Positions 1 through 11,100 of a stretch of 64,000 bases of DNA are shown here, one piece after another. Both the position numbers and the translations under genes were made by a program. The stretch's first letter is position 1, and every line of letters starts with the position of its first letter. Origin of the DNA: Chromera velia (Eukaryota; Sar; Chromeraceae); contig JAHBMJ010004736.1 in NCBI GenBank assembly GCA_018398765.1, positions 740-64,739 on the forward strand, in the 5' to 3' direction. A model generated the notes under the pieces. The model made no database searches, was not told the origin of the DNA, and saw only the letters and a program-made list of their open reading frames with translations.

Positions 1-129
1 CGCGACCTGCAGGTATTTTTTTTCTTTTTCCAAGATCCCACTGGATCCTTCTGAGCCTCCTTGGAATAGATGCAAGCGCCGTTCAAGCCGATCGAGGCTT
101 TTCAGAAGGTCAGGCATCCCACCCCTTAC

Positions 130-990
130 ACCCCTATCTTGCTTTCTTCCCTTCTCTTCCTCTTTCTTTCTTCCTTCCTATCTTTTTTTCATACAAATGA
201 TTTCGTTCGTCTCCCTTTCCTTCCCTCTCTTCCATTGCAACCTTCCTTCCTTCCTTCCTTCCTTCATGTTTGTTCGCTTGTCCCGTTTTTCTTCGTTTCT
301 TCCTTCTTTCCGTCCTTTCCTTCCTGCCTGCCTGCCTGGCAGTGCCTGTCTGGCTGCTTTTATCCTTTACCTTTCTTCCTTCTTGTTTCTCGTCCTTCAA
401 TCGTTTGTTCATCTATGTTTTTGTTCCTGCGGCCCGGCTACTTCTTTTTTTCCCCCTTCCATCTTTCCTGTATTTATTCTTTCATTTATTCTTTCAGGGG
501 ACTGTGCTCACTTGCTTCGTTTCTTCCTTTCTTCATTGAAATTTCATTCATTCATGCATGCACGCGTGCATTCAGTCAGTCAATCAGTCAGTCAGTCAGT
601 TAGTCATTCATTCATTTATTTATTCATTCTTTTCTCCTTCTTCCGTCCTTTTCTGCTCCCTCAATCGTTTCCTTTTCTCATTGAATCAATCAAGCAACCA
701 ATTAATCAATGGGGCTTTGTATCCTCCTGCCTTGTTTGCTTCCTTCATTCTTTTTTTCTTCTTTGCCCTCCTTTGTTTCGTCTTTTTATTCATTCATACA
801 TTCATCCTTCTTTCCTTCCTTCCTTCCTTCCTTCCTTGACTTTCGTTTTTCCTTCCTTCTTTCCTTCCTTCCTTCCTTCCTTCTTTCCTTTCTTTGCTTC
901 ATGTTTTCTTTCGTTTGTTGGTTCCTTGTTTTCTGTCTTCCTTCTTTACTTCGTTCTGCCCTGCAACAATTATTGGTCTTCCCTCCGATG
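130..990. repeat. Pyrimidine-rich tetranucleotide tracts (TTCC/TTTC/ATTC)
   Basis: Long plus-strand runs of TTCC, TTTC, CATT and CAGT units, interrupted by short unique stretches. Translation in any frame gives only Ser/Phe/Leu or Lys/Glu/Arg strings with no domain, so the open frames here are products of the repeats. No gene is supported. Confidence 0.9.
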
Positions 991-1020
991 ACCGCCTTGA
1001 CCCTGTCTTCAGCTCGCCCC

Positions 1021-1166
1021 GATCTCTCTCTCTGTGTGTGTATGTGTGTGTGTGTGTGTACATGTGTGTGAGAGAGAAAGGGAGACAGAGACAAAAGGAG
1101 AGAGAGAGCAAATGAGTGCATGTTCTGTATGTCTGTGCGCGTACGTACATATGTATGGGGCACTCT

Positions 1167-1200
<34 letters not shown>

Positions 1201-1207
1201 CTGTGTC

Positions 1208-1245
<38 letters not shown>

Positions 1246-1296
1246 TATGTATGTGTATATGTGTGTGTGCACGTGTGTGCACAATCTGTTTTTATG
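1021..1296. repeat. (TG)n microsatellite with a GA-rich interruption
   Basis: Two (TG)n blocks (about 1031-1072 and 1163-1275) separated by a GAGA-rich stretch and short unique sequence. Frames through it read as Cys-Val or Thr-His alternations. Nothing coding is supported. Confidence 0.9.
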
Positions 1297-1299
1297 AGT

Positions 1300-2640
1300 G
1301 GGTCTTCGTTCAGGTAAAAAATGATGAAAAGGGCCTTCATGTGCGGTAAAAGTTATCACTTGGTATAACCGCGCGATGCGGTCATATCGGCTGTTTGACA
1401 CCTGTTTCCTCTTTTTCTCCTCTCACTCTCTTTTAAATTTTATTTTTCTCTTTCTATGGAACATTCCAGGAATAGCGCGCTGTCAGAAAGAGGCTTCTTC
1501 TGTGACTGGCAGCTTGGCTGCAAGAAGCGGGAAATACGGGGAAAGAGGTGATTGGTTCATGAAAGACGTGTTGAAGTGTCGGACAAGGTGTTTTGAAAGC
1601 GAAAGAGGCTTGTTTAAGAAATTGATATACTTTTTAGAGATACTTATTCAAGTCCTGGCTACTCTGCCTAGATTGAACCAAAATATTAACCTTAAGCATA
1701 AGCTTAATGTACGTTATAATTACGTTACAGTATGATGTAAAATTTTCTACTCAAATTGCTAGCTTAATTGCTAGTTGAATGATGATTTATATATTAACAT
1801 TTATTTTTAGAAACTAGTTCATTTTAATAATATACCGTAATATATGTCAAAGTCCAACTTGAGGGCAAAAGTCCATTTATGAGGGCACAAGCCTCCTCGT
1901 CCCGGCACCAGTTCCTGCCTCCCAAACTCTTGAGGCCACGGTCTCAATCCAAAAAATGCCATAGTCGGCCTAGAGGAGGGGACAAGAAGCGTGCCCACGT
2001 GCAAGCAATCACAAACGGAAAAAGGCACAGAAGGTATAAGAAAGGCAAGGCAAATGTAGATGCAAACCGTATAAGCACATACAAAAACACCTGTAATGGC
2101 CGGCCTTTCTCACACGCACGTGGCTTAAGCATACATACAACCCCTCTGCAGCTTCGTTAGGAAGCAGATGGCCGGACTTTTGCTTGAGGCTGCTTTCCCT
2201 CTTCATGTCCGATGGGCGGTTGTCTCGTTCACCTCTATGCATTCTGTCTTTTCTAATTATACATGCATTTGGGTATAGATTTTATGAATGGATGGCTGCA
2301 GAAGGACTTCACTCCTGGGATCTATAGGCTGGGTTAACGCTCATCTGCAGGAAACAACAATGCCAATTCTCAAGCACCGGATACAAATCAGGAAACTGCC
2401 GTTGGAATAACTGACCGTTGAAGGAAAATTATTGACCTGTCTTTTGGCGCACTGCAGAAAAAAACCTCTATCAGCTGGCTACTTGACCACTTGTTGGTAT
2501 CATCGTTAGCAATGAGTCAGAGAAAGAAAGTTGCGTTTGTTTTTTGCTCACCGTTTCTATCAAAGTGCCCCCTGTGTGGGGGGGGGAGTTGAATAAGTCA
2601 GTGATTTTCTATGCTTTTGGCTGCTACGGTTGGTGCCGGT
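1300..2640. other. Intergenic stretch, no gene recognised
   Basis: Unique sequence changing from AT-rich (about 1640-1850) to mixed composition. Short open frames exist on both strands, but none shows a domain, splice-linked neighbours or recognisable composition. I see no RNA gene here. Confidence 0.5.
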
Positions 2641-2895
2641 TGGTTGAGTGCCTCGTCTCCTTGTGTCTTTGGATGATTCTGCTGTCTTTGTTACTGCTGC
2701 TGACTGCTGTTTGGGTGCCTTTTTTGCCTATCTCCATGTGACACTGTCATTGGGTGCTTCTGCTATCTCTGTAGCTGCTGCAGGTGCTGCTGACTGCGGC
2801 GGTTGGGTGCCCTCTTTGCCCATCTCCGTGTGTCTTCGGGTGCTTCTGCTGTGTCTGCTACTCTTGCTGACTGCAGAGGTGCTGCTGCTAGTTGT
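2641..2895. repeat. Imperfect ~75-90 bp tandem repeat
   Basis: About two and a half copies of a unit containing TTGGGTGCC, a TTTGCC(C/T)ATCTCC block, GGGTGCTTCTGCT and a run of GCTGCTGACTGC. Copies begin near 2700 and 2790 and a partial one near 2870. Unit length varies. No protein evidence. Confidence 0.6.
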
Positions 2896-3294
2896 TTTTA
2901 GTTGATGTGCGTTGCTATTTTATGGCTTGTGCGGTTGGTGGTGGTTCCTTACCTTTTTTGTTTTGCTTTCTCTGGCACTTGTAGTGCTTCTGCTGCTCGT
3001 GCTGCTATGATGAACGCTGCTGCCACTATTGTTCAAGCGGAGGGGTCTCACGGTTGATTCTTCCCACCACCATTTGGAAAAAGCAGGAAAAATTGAGTTG
3101 AAAAAATATATGGATTGCATTTTCTTGGCATCTGCATCCACATGCTGCTTCAACGTACCGCCATACACCCTTGTTAAAGCACGCTCACGATCCACCTTCA
3201 GTCCAGTCCTCCGAAAAGGAAAGAAACCAAACAAAATGGTAAAAACCGAAGAAGAAAAAGGAAGAGACGCAAAACAATCGGCGGAAAGAGAATA

Positions 3295-3525
<231 letters not shown>

Positions 3526-4324
3526 ACACGAGAGTAAAAGACACTTCTGGCAAGAATGAAGTAGAGCGGTGCTCACGTTCAACCAATGCCTGGTTATGTT
3601 TCTCCTGCTCTCTGTTACTCTGGATAATGCCTGCAGTTGATAGAGGAGAGAAAAATTCAATGCCCAGAAACCTGAGTAACGATAGGGTAGATGGAATCAG
3701 CATGGTCGGTCAAATTGGATATAAAGTGTCACGCCGCTGTTGTAAATCAAACAAAGAGTGAAAAACAAAATGTCACACCCGCGTTGGGTGCGGGACCGAC
3801 AGACATAGTGGGGCTATGCAGTAACAACAGTTAATCCCCCAGAAGAACGGATCCTTTGAACATGCTTTAGAGGGCACCTTTCCTTAAAAGCTTGACTGAT
3901 CAACGTGTTGTCTTCACCAGTCGATTCCCTGCAAAAAGGAACCCAGGCAAGAGTAGCAGACCACTGGTTTTCTATTTTTACCGAAGAAAGAGCTTCAAAG
4001 CAGGAAAGGGCATAGTGTAAAAACAAAACGAGGGAGTGGACACAAATGTGTTTTTACCCAGAGAGAGATGGTGGGGGACATCAAAAGAGGGCGTAAAACA
4101 ATGGGGAGGGAGGGGGGGAATGCAGATAGAAGGAAAAGAATGGAGAGAAAAAGGGAGGAAAGAAGGATAAAAAGGTAATCCAAGGAAGCCCATATGGGAA
4201 AACTGACGTGGAAAAAGAAGCAAAAAAAAAGTCTGGCAAACAGACAAAAAAAGTATCTGAGAATATTTCAGGTAAAAGAATAATCCACCAGAACTACGTG
4301 TTTTTACTGACCGTCTTGCGCAGG

Positions 4325-4515
4325 GTGGCAAGGGCAGCCTTTTAGGCGGTGGCAGGGGTAGCACTCCAATAGATGAAGGGGGTGGCACTCCGACAGGTGG
4401 AGGGGGTGGCACTCCGGTAGGTGGTGGAGGCCCATTGGGCACTGAAGGAGGTGGCACTCCGACACTGTCAGGTGGAGGGGGTGGCACTCCAGTAGGTGGT
4501 GGAGGTGCCTCCGAC
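4325..4515. repeat. G-rich minisatellite, ~24-30 bp unit
   Basis: Repeated GGTGGCACTCCGACAGGTGG-like units with variants. The plus strand reads as Gly-Thr-Pro repeats and the minus strand as Pro-Pro-Pro-Val-Gly-Val repeats resembling a formin FH1 region. No FH2 or other domain is adjacent and no splice-linked coding exon was found, so I call it a minisatellite. Confidence 0.7.
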
Positions 4516-4579
4516 TACAGAAAAATGACAGCAGTAGATGCACACACTAAGTGAATGATTGCATGCTTGGTCAATCAAT

Positions 4580-4735
4580 TGATGGACCCACTCATTGATT
4601 ATCTGATTGATTGATTGATTGATTGGTTGATTAATTGATTAATTGATTGACTGACTGACTGACTGACTGACTGATTGACTGGCTGACCTGATTGACTGAC
4701 TGACTAACTGATTGATTGATTGATTGATTTAATAC
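4580..4735. repeat. (GATT)n / (GACT)n tract
   Basis: Runs of GATT, then GACT, then GATT units, with related ATTC-type units continuing to about 4850. Non-coding simple sequence. Confidence 0.9.
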
Positions 4736-4739
4736 TATA

Positions 4740-6453
4740 AATGATTCATTTATTTATTTTTCTGTCTGTTTCTTCATTCATTCCTGTGCTTGATCATTCA
4801 GTTATTGAGTCACTCATCAATCAGCTCACTAACTGATTTGCTCACTTTCTTACCCAATCAATTATCTGCGTGATCGCCTGTTCGAACATCCATGAATTCA
4901 AACATGATGCTTTGCTCTGTCTAATTTTATGTACGGTTGCGAAACAGTTCAATACTAAATACATAAGCATGTGAACAGCAGCAGAGCATCTTTGGCGAAG
5001 AAAACAAAGGCATTGGCTGTTAAATACACACTCAAATATTCCTGCAGACTGGATTGAGCCAGTCTGCCGCACTTGATCATTCCTTTTGAATGTTGCAGGA
5101 ACATATATACATCTCAGCCACGTACAATATGTAGTCAAATCGATGCAGGTATCAAATGAAACAGCGACCGAAGCATTAAAAAAGTGAAGTACTATATAAA
5201 AACATCTGCCATTTCTCTAGCTTCGATGTATCCACTCCTTGCTCACTCGATTTGATCAACTCTCTGTGTGGGCGTTCCTTGTTGAAGGTTCAGGCTGAAC
5301 AACACTTTCTCTGTCTTTCTCTCAGACTTTTTTCCCTTCTACCACTAGACTGCCGCTTGAATCAGAACGGCTTGCCACAAGAAGCGCAAAGCATTAGAAA
5401 GTATTGCGGGTAGAGATTAAACATGCAGAGAGGGTTATTGAGGCTGATGAAAGAAGGGACTTACAACATCCTTAGTCTGTCCCAGCATTTGCGCGAGACG
5501 TTCGTCTTTCCCTTTGGTAATGGAGGAGCCGAAGCCAGCTAGAACACGAACTCAGAAGGAGTAGAAATGCGGAAGACACCACCAAGACTTGAAGTAATCC
5601 AAAATGACCACCTTCGTCACGCAATTCAAGAACTAACTTTGAACTGAACAACGCTACTGCTGAGCAACACCTTCTTGTTAACCGGCAAGCAAGTGACAAG
5701 GAGAGGTGATCTTAAGGTCCCCCAAACTCCTCGTCCGAATACGTTGGACTCTTCTCTGGTCTTTGATATAAAAGGAAAGCATGCAAGAGCCCTCTTCTGC
5801 TGTGGGAATAAATGGCAGTACTCTGTCCGGACACGTGAGCCAAACGGTATATATATATACTGTACATATACATATAATGCCAGGCCATACCGATAATGAA
5901 CACTAGCATACATATTCCTACCACAGAGAGGTCCGAAAGGTTTAAATATCATGAACGTCAAACAGTCAGAAACGGTTACAGTCTATGTGGATGCACTGTC
6001 TCTGTATGCATGAACATACAGGGAAAAAACCTACCAAACACACAAACAGAGGCTCCGCCCAGCTTTTTAGAGTCGTGTGGGGGACTACCTGCCTGCAGGG
6101 ATACACATGCATACATAAAGTCCAAAATTGCTCAGAGAGCAGTACCAGTCTGTGTATGCACAGCTGCTTTCGTTCAATTAACTAGTACTTGCCTACCTAT
6201 CCTGTTCCTCACTGGACTGTAGCAGCCCGAGCCACTATAGTACTCAGTATATATACTACTATAGTATTCAGTAGTACTCAGTATTCTATAAATAACATCA
6301 TATCACTGGTTTGATTCTATATTAAAGCTAAACTATAAGTTATAAGATACTTCGATCACGTTTACAATCACTTTTATAAATGTAACACATAATGTATAGC
6401 ACATAATATCACACAGTCACTACCATAGTCACCAGGGCACTGCCTTTATCTAT
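4740..6453. other. Intergenic stretch, no gene recognised
   Basis: Mostly unique sequence of moderate to high AT content, including a clustered AGTACTCAGTAT-type repeat around 6236-6295. Short open frames are present but none carries a recognisable motif or consistent exon chain. Confidence 0.5.
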
Positions 6454-6647
6454 GGTTCGGCAACTATTGCAATAGTTAGAATAGTGAACTATTTTAATTA
6501 TTTTCCGATAGTTGCTTTATTTTTAAGTATAAAATAGTAAGAATAGTTAACTATTTCAACTATTTTTTCTAGTTATAGTTTACTATTTTGACTATAAAAT
6601 ATACAGGTATGCTATAGTTGCTATAGTCAACTATTTGTTGACGAACC
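6454..6647. mobile_element. Short AT-rich inverted-repeat (MITE-like) element
   Basis: The ends are inverted: GGTTCGGCAAC at 6454-6464 and GTTGACGAACC at 6637-6647. The interior (194 bp overall) is dominated by alternating AACTATT/AATAGTT words that can pair along much of the length. No coding capacity. No clear target-site duplication could be read in the flanks, so the exact borders are uncertain. Confidence 0.5.
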
Positions 6648-6769
6648 GACTCATAGATGTTAATTAAATATGTAACTTAGAATAAGTATGTATGTATGTA
6701 TATAATATATACAGATATATTCATTTTTTACTGATGTGGTATATGGTACTGTATACTAATCTGGGGACC

Positions 6770-6972
6770 TGGTAGTATATAGTAGTCTGGGGTATAATCT
6801 AGGGTAACCCCGGGGTGTGGTTTGAGCCTCAGCGATGAGGTATACACCCCCTTGCCGTTTGCGGGGGCGACCTCTATAAGAGAAAACGGCGACAGTCGGA
6901 CAGTGCTCTAGGGCATCACTAAATCCTAGACTAAATCACTTATCACTTATGATGATGATGATGATTGAGTGT
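6770..6972 (+). mobile_element. Possible SINE or LINE 3' fragment ending in (ATG)n
   Basis: A distinct G+C-richer block lies in AT-rich surroundings. It contains GTGGTTTGAGCCTC near 6817 (loosely like a Pol III B box), a hairpin-prone CCCCCTTGCC/GCGGGGGCGA segment near 6846-6870, and ends in (ATG)n at about 6949-6966. A short unique body with a trinucleotide tail is typical of retroposons, but no A box or target duplication was identified. Confidence 0.25.
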
Positions 6973-8104
6973 AATAATGTTTACAACCGTAGAAAGACCG
7001 TCTCTTTTCAGACAATTTCGCAGAAAAAAGACATCATTCGAAGACGGCTTTCACGCCGTTCCACTGAGGCTGGCACTGAGGAGTCAGGACCGAAACGTTT
7101 TACCCAATGTTTTTTCTTGATCAGACCTTTTCTGGAACTTTCCTTCCTTCCTTCCTTCTCCACATGGGAGTGAACCCATGCAGCCTGCCAATCGATGCTT
7201 GAGGGCAAGCACCAAGGCACGCACACAATGCCGCGCATGCATACACAATAAAGCTGGAAGCAGAGACGAAGCTTCCTGTCAAAATGATCGAGCCCCGGCA
7301 CAAGCAAGGAGGAAGACTCATCGAAAGAGCAGAACCGTTTAATGAAGGAAAACCAAATACACAGTGAAACGCATCGCAAACGAACTTCATCCATCCATCG
7401 ATCCATCAAACAAACAAGTCATTATTTTTTCAAATGGACGGGCCACATAGGCAGATAAATTGAGGCAAAGCTGGTTTTTGAAACCTTTTGCATGAACACA
7501 AAAAATACAGCATGAGGAGTGGGGACTGAGAAGGAAACATACCGGAGTCAAAGCAGCAAAGAACTGCATGCGCATTCATTCATCGATGGCAAGCACTTAC
7601 TTCGGCCTCTACAGGCACATTGGCATGTGCATGAGGAAAGAAAATCAAAGACAAAAGGAAAGAAAGAGAAAAAACAAAAAGGTGGAGGGAGAACCACCAT
7701 GCAGGACAACAATGGCCCTCCCTGCACTAAGCTTAATTTGTACTGAACGAGCGAGCGAAAGATCCAAAGAACCCATGCGCCCATTCCATGCATGTTGCTT
7801 GCAACATCGACCCTTATGGCAAATACACTCCCTCACTTCGCAAGAGAAGTTCTGTATCAGAAAGGCGAGGCTTCCTCCCCTTCTTCTTCTTCTCTGTTCA
7901 TCCCCCACTTATTCAGCTACCTACCTGACCTGGACATCCTGCGCTTGTTCGACTTTTATTACACGTACATTCATTCCTGTCTTGCTCAACTTTTTGTTCG
8001 TCCACTTCGACTAACCTTTTGCGCATACACTGACTTCTAGATTCTGTGTGTTCACACCCTTTTCTCCACAAGAAACATCAACAAAAAAAGAATAAACGTC
8101 TGAC
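6973..8104. other. Intergenic stretch downstream of the UbiB-like kinase gene
   Basis: Unique sequence of mixed composition with short open frames on both strands (for example around 7568-8014 plus and 7008-7409 minus). None shows family motifs or splice-linked partners. The end nearest 8104 should hold the 3' UTR of the minus-strand kinase gene. Confidence 0.45.
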
Positions 8105-11100
8105 TCATAACCGAAAAAATCCCCCACTTCCTCCCACCTGAGCTGCCGTATAGAAGTCCAAACTGCCAGGACCAAACGCAGCGAAACTCAAAGAAGACGG
8201 CGGAGTCACGGGAAGAGGCCCAGGAAGGAAGACAGAAGACCACTCACTCTCATGCCCCCAAGAACTTGCCAAAAGGTCTAATGCGGCCTTCAACCCAACA
8301 GCAAACCCGTCCCAAAGACCAACAAACAAGCCCCTCACACCCTCCCAGCCATAACCCCCGCCCCCCTCTTTTGTGTCCATGCCTCCCGATTCAGGAGAGC
8401 TTCCAGACACTTCCCCTCCCTCTTCTGCCCCCCCCTGTGTACCTAATCTTTCCCCTCTGCCCTCCGATGACTCTCCGTTGACAGGACCTAGAGAACCACT
8501 TATCTGACCTGTGTCCCTTTCGTCTCCAGACAACCCTGCACCCTTCACCCCGTCACCCTCCTGCCCAACCTTTGGATGCAAGGACGAAGAAATCACCACA
8601 CTACCGTTGTGGTTCTCTTCTCTTGCCCCTTCTTCGATTTCCAACGAAGGTTCCATTGAGGAAAAAGAAGAAACAGAGGAAGAGGAAGAAGAAGAAGTTA
8701 GGCCGCTATGTCTCGAGACTAAAGGTGAAAAGGAAACGGAAAGAAGAGTGGGTGTCTCTCCCTCTCCCTCCTCATCTCTCTCAACAAACAAAGGCAAAGC
8801 ATCGTCCCTTTTTGCACTCTCCCCTGACTCCTTCTGCCGACTTCTGCCAATTTCTGAAGCAGAAACCCCAAACGTGTCCCAGTCCTCTTTGGGCGAATGC
8901 CCCCATTCCATTCCGCTTCCTGCAATTCCCTTCCTCTCTACAAACTCACAACTACAGCAGTGCTCTCTCCAAAGAGAAGACGACGATGAGGATGATGAGG
9001 ACATCGTCACACGGTCCACCTCCCCTGCTCCCCTCTTCCTAGAACACATCTCGGATAGAGACGCAGACGCAATCGCGCAACAGAGCTGTTGCCGTGAAGG
9101 AAGCAGACCGCAACATTTCTGCCCCCCTCTTTCTCTTTCCCTCTCCCCACCCACCCCCTTTCCAATCCCCTCCCCCCTCCCGACACCAGGCAGAGAGACG
9201 GAGAACGAGACGGGGTTCGTAAACCCACGCCACTCATGATGCTCTCCGTCTCTGTCCTGCTTCTTCTCTTTCGCCAACCAGTCCTTCCACGCAGACTGCG
9301 CGTGCCTCTCCCACTGTCCCGACAGCGAAAAAGGGACGTCAAGAGCCGCCGAGATGCCTCGCATCAGCTGGACCTGCAACGCCATTCATGCAACAAACAC
9401 AATTATTGAAAGGGACTGACTGCCGTGCACTGACTGGAATGCGCCATTCATTCATGAGTCTTCATTGAAAGATCCATCGACTACCATGCCCCTCCTCTGC
9501 CTGCATACCTTTGCTTGCCTGCCGAAGATCGTGGAGACAGAAACAATATTAATACATGGATTTGTTTCACTTTTTTTTTGAGGTATGCGGATAGACAGAA
9601 AGTCAGTCAGTCAGACAGACAGGCCTCCATACAGATGCGGGTGATGCAAAGACAGAAAGTTAAAGACAGACAAACTGGTTCACGATCCCACGGGGCAAAA
9701 CAAGAGCAGACGGACCGATCTGAAGACGAAGAACAGATCCGGAGGAAAAGTCGTCACTGCCGCAGAGTTCAGCAGCGCCCCCTTCTCAAAGGGGTTCATC
9801 TCCAGCTTTTCTCTGAGCAAGGCAGCAAAATGCAAAAGGAAGGCAGTGCAACAAGAAACCTGCCCCAACTGCTCAGAGAGTCACGTCGCGTTCTTCATCA
9901 GTTCTCCAAAAAAATGAGCACTGACATCTATGAATCGAGCTCACAATCTTTGAACTGCATGCTTGGAAGGATTTGAGTGCGAAGGACTCCCACCTAAGCT
10001 TTCTCTCGCTCCACCTCTGAAGGATTTTTCTCCATTTATTTCTCACTGTTTCCTTCCTCTCCGGTGTCTTTTTCCTTCCTTTCTTTCTTGCACCACATAC
10101 AGCCCCGAGAGCCTGTCTCTTTTCGTCAAAGCGAAGCGCAACACAAAAGGAAAAGAAATGTTGCTAGAACAGATGAGAGTTTTGATCGCATGCAGCCACG
10201 AGCAAACTTTCAGTCACTCCCTCACTTCCTCACTCACCCGTCGACCTCTGCGGCAGTGTCGAACAACGCGCAAGCGAGACGGAACTTCGTGTCCATCGCT
10301 TCCTCGTCAGACACTCGAATGCCTGCACACGCATGCATATCCACACATACACACATACATACACCCATCTGCAGAGAGACTGTATGATTCCCTCGCTCTC
10401 CTTTCCATTTCAATTGATTCAGTATATCCACGGATGCACATGATATTTCTTCTGGCTCTCTTTTTCTTTTGCCACACCCACTCAGAATAGCAGAGAGGCA
10501 AACTGTGTGATTCTCTTCACACAGATGGACAGACAGACTCGATGACTTTTTGTGTCTCAAGAGAGATAAAGATCAACAGATACAAAGGACCATTTCTATG
10601 TTCTCCTTTCAGTCAGACTGAGAAATAGACATGGCAAAAGAGACACACAGGTGGGAAGGCAGACCAACTGACCCAGCCCATTGAATGCGGACGCGATCTC
10701 CTCTCTGGTTCCCCTCCGGAGGGTCAAATAAAACCTCGCGAGGTCCGCTCTTTGCGCTTCGGTCAGTTGCTGTAGGGAAAGGGAGAAAGAGCGTAACTTT
10801 TCGAAGGGAAAAGAAAATCGGTGCTCGTCCTGGTTCCAACCATTTTCGTTGTTACTTCTTTGTCTTTTCTGTTCCCTTGACACAAAAACGGCACCATTTT
10901 CTGGTCTCTTCTTGCAAACAAAAATCTCTACAGAAGAGGACCAATCACCATTCCAACACTGCCTCCCTCCTCATTGCTGTCTCTTTCTCAAGTGAAGAGA
11001 GTCCCTTACTGCCTCACTCCCTCAATCCCTCACTGCTTGCCTCACTACCTGACCTTTGTCTGCCCCCAATCGAGGAGTCCTGCCTTCCTCTCGCGCATCA

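Noticed and set aside
197-991. Long plus-strand open frame rich in Ser/Phe/Leu
   Set aside because: It runs through TTCC/TTTC repeats; composition and length follow from repeats lacking stop codons.
786-1401. Minus-strand Thr/His-rich open frames
   Set aside because: Produced by (CA)n and TTCC tracts; no domain or splice partners.
3978-4543. Formin-like proline-rich protein
   Set aside because: Only the minisatellite translates to poly-Pro; no FH2 domain or exon chain nearby.
8511-9239. Plus-strand 242-codon frame
   Set aside because: Antisense shadow of the low-complexity tail exon of the kinase, which has motif and phase support.
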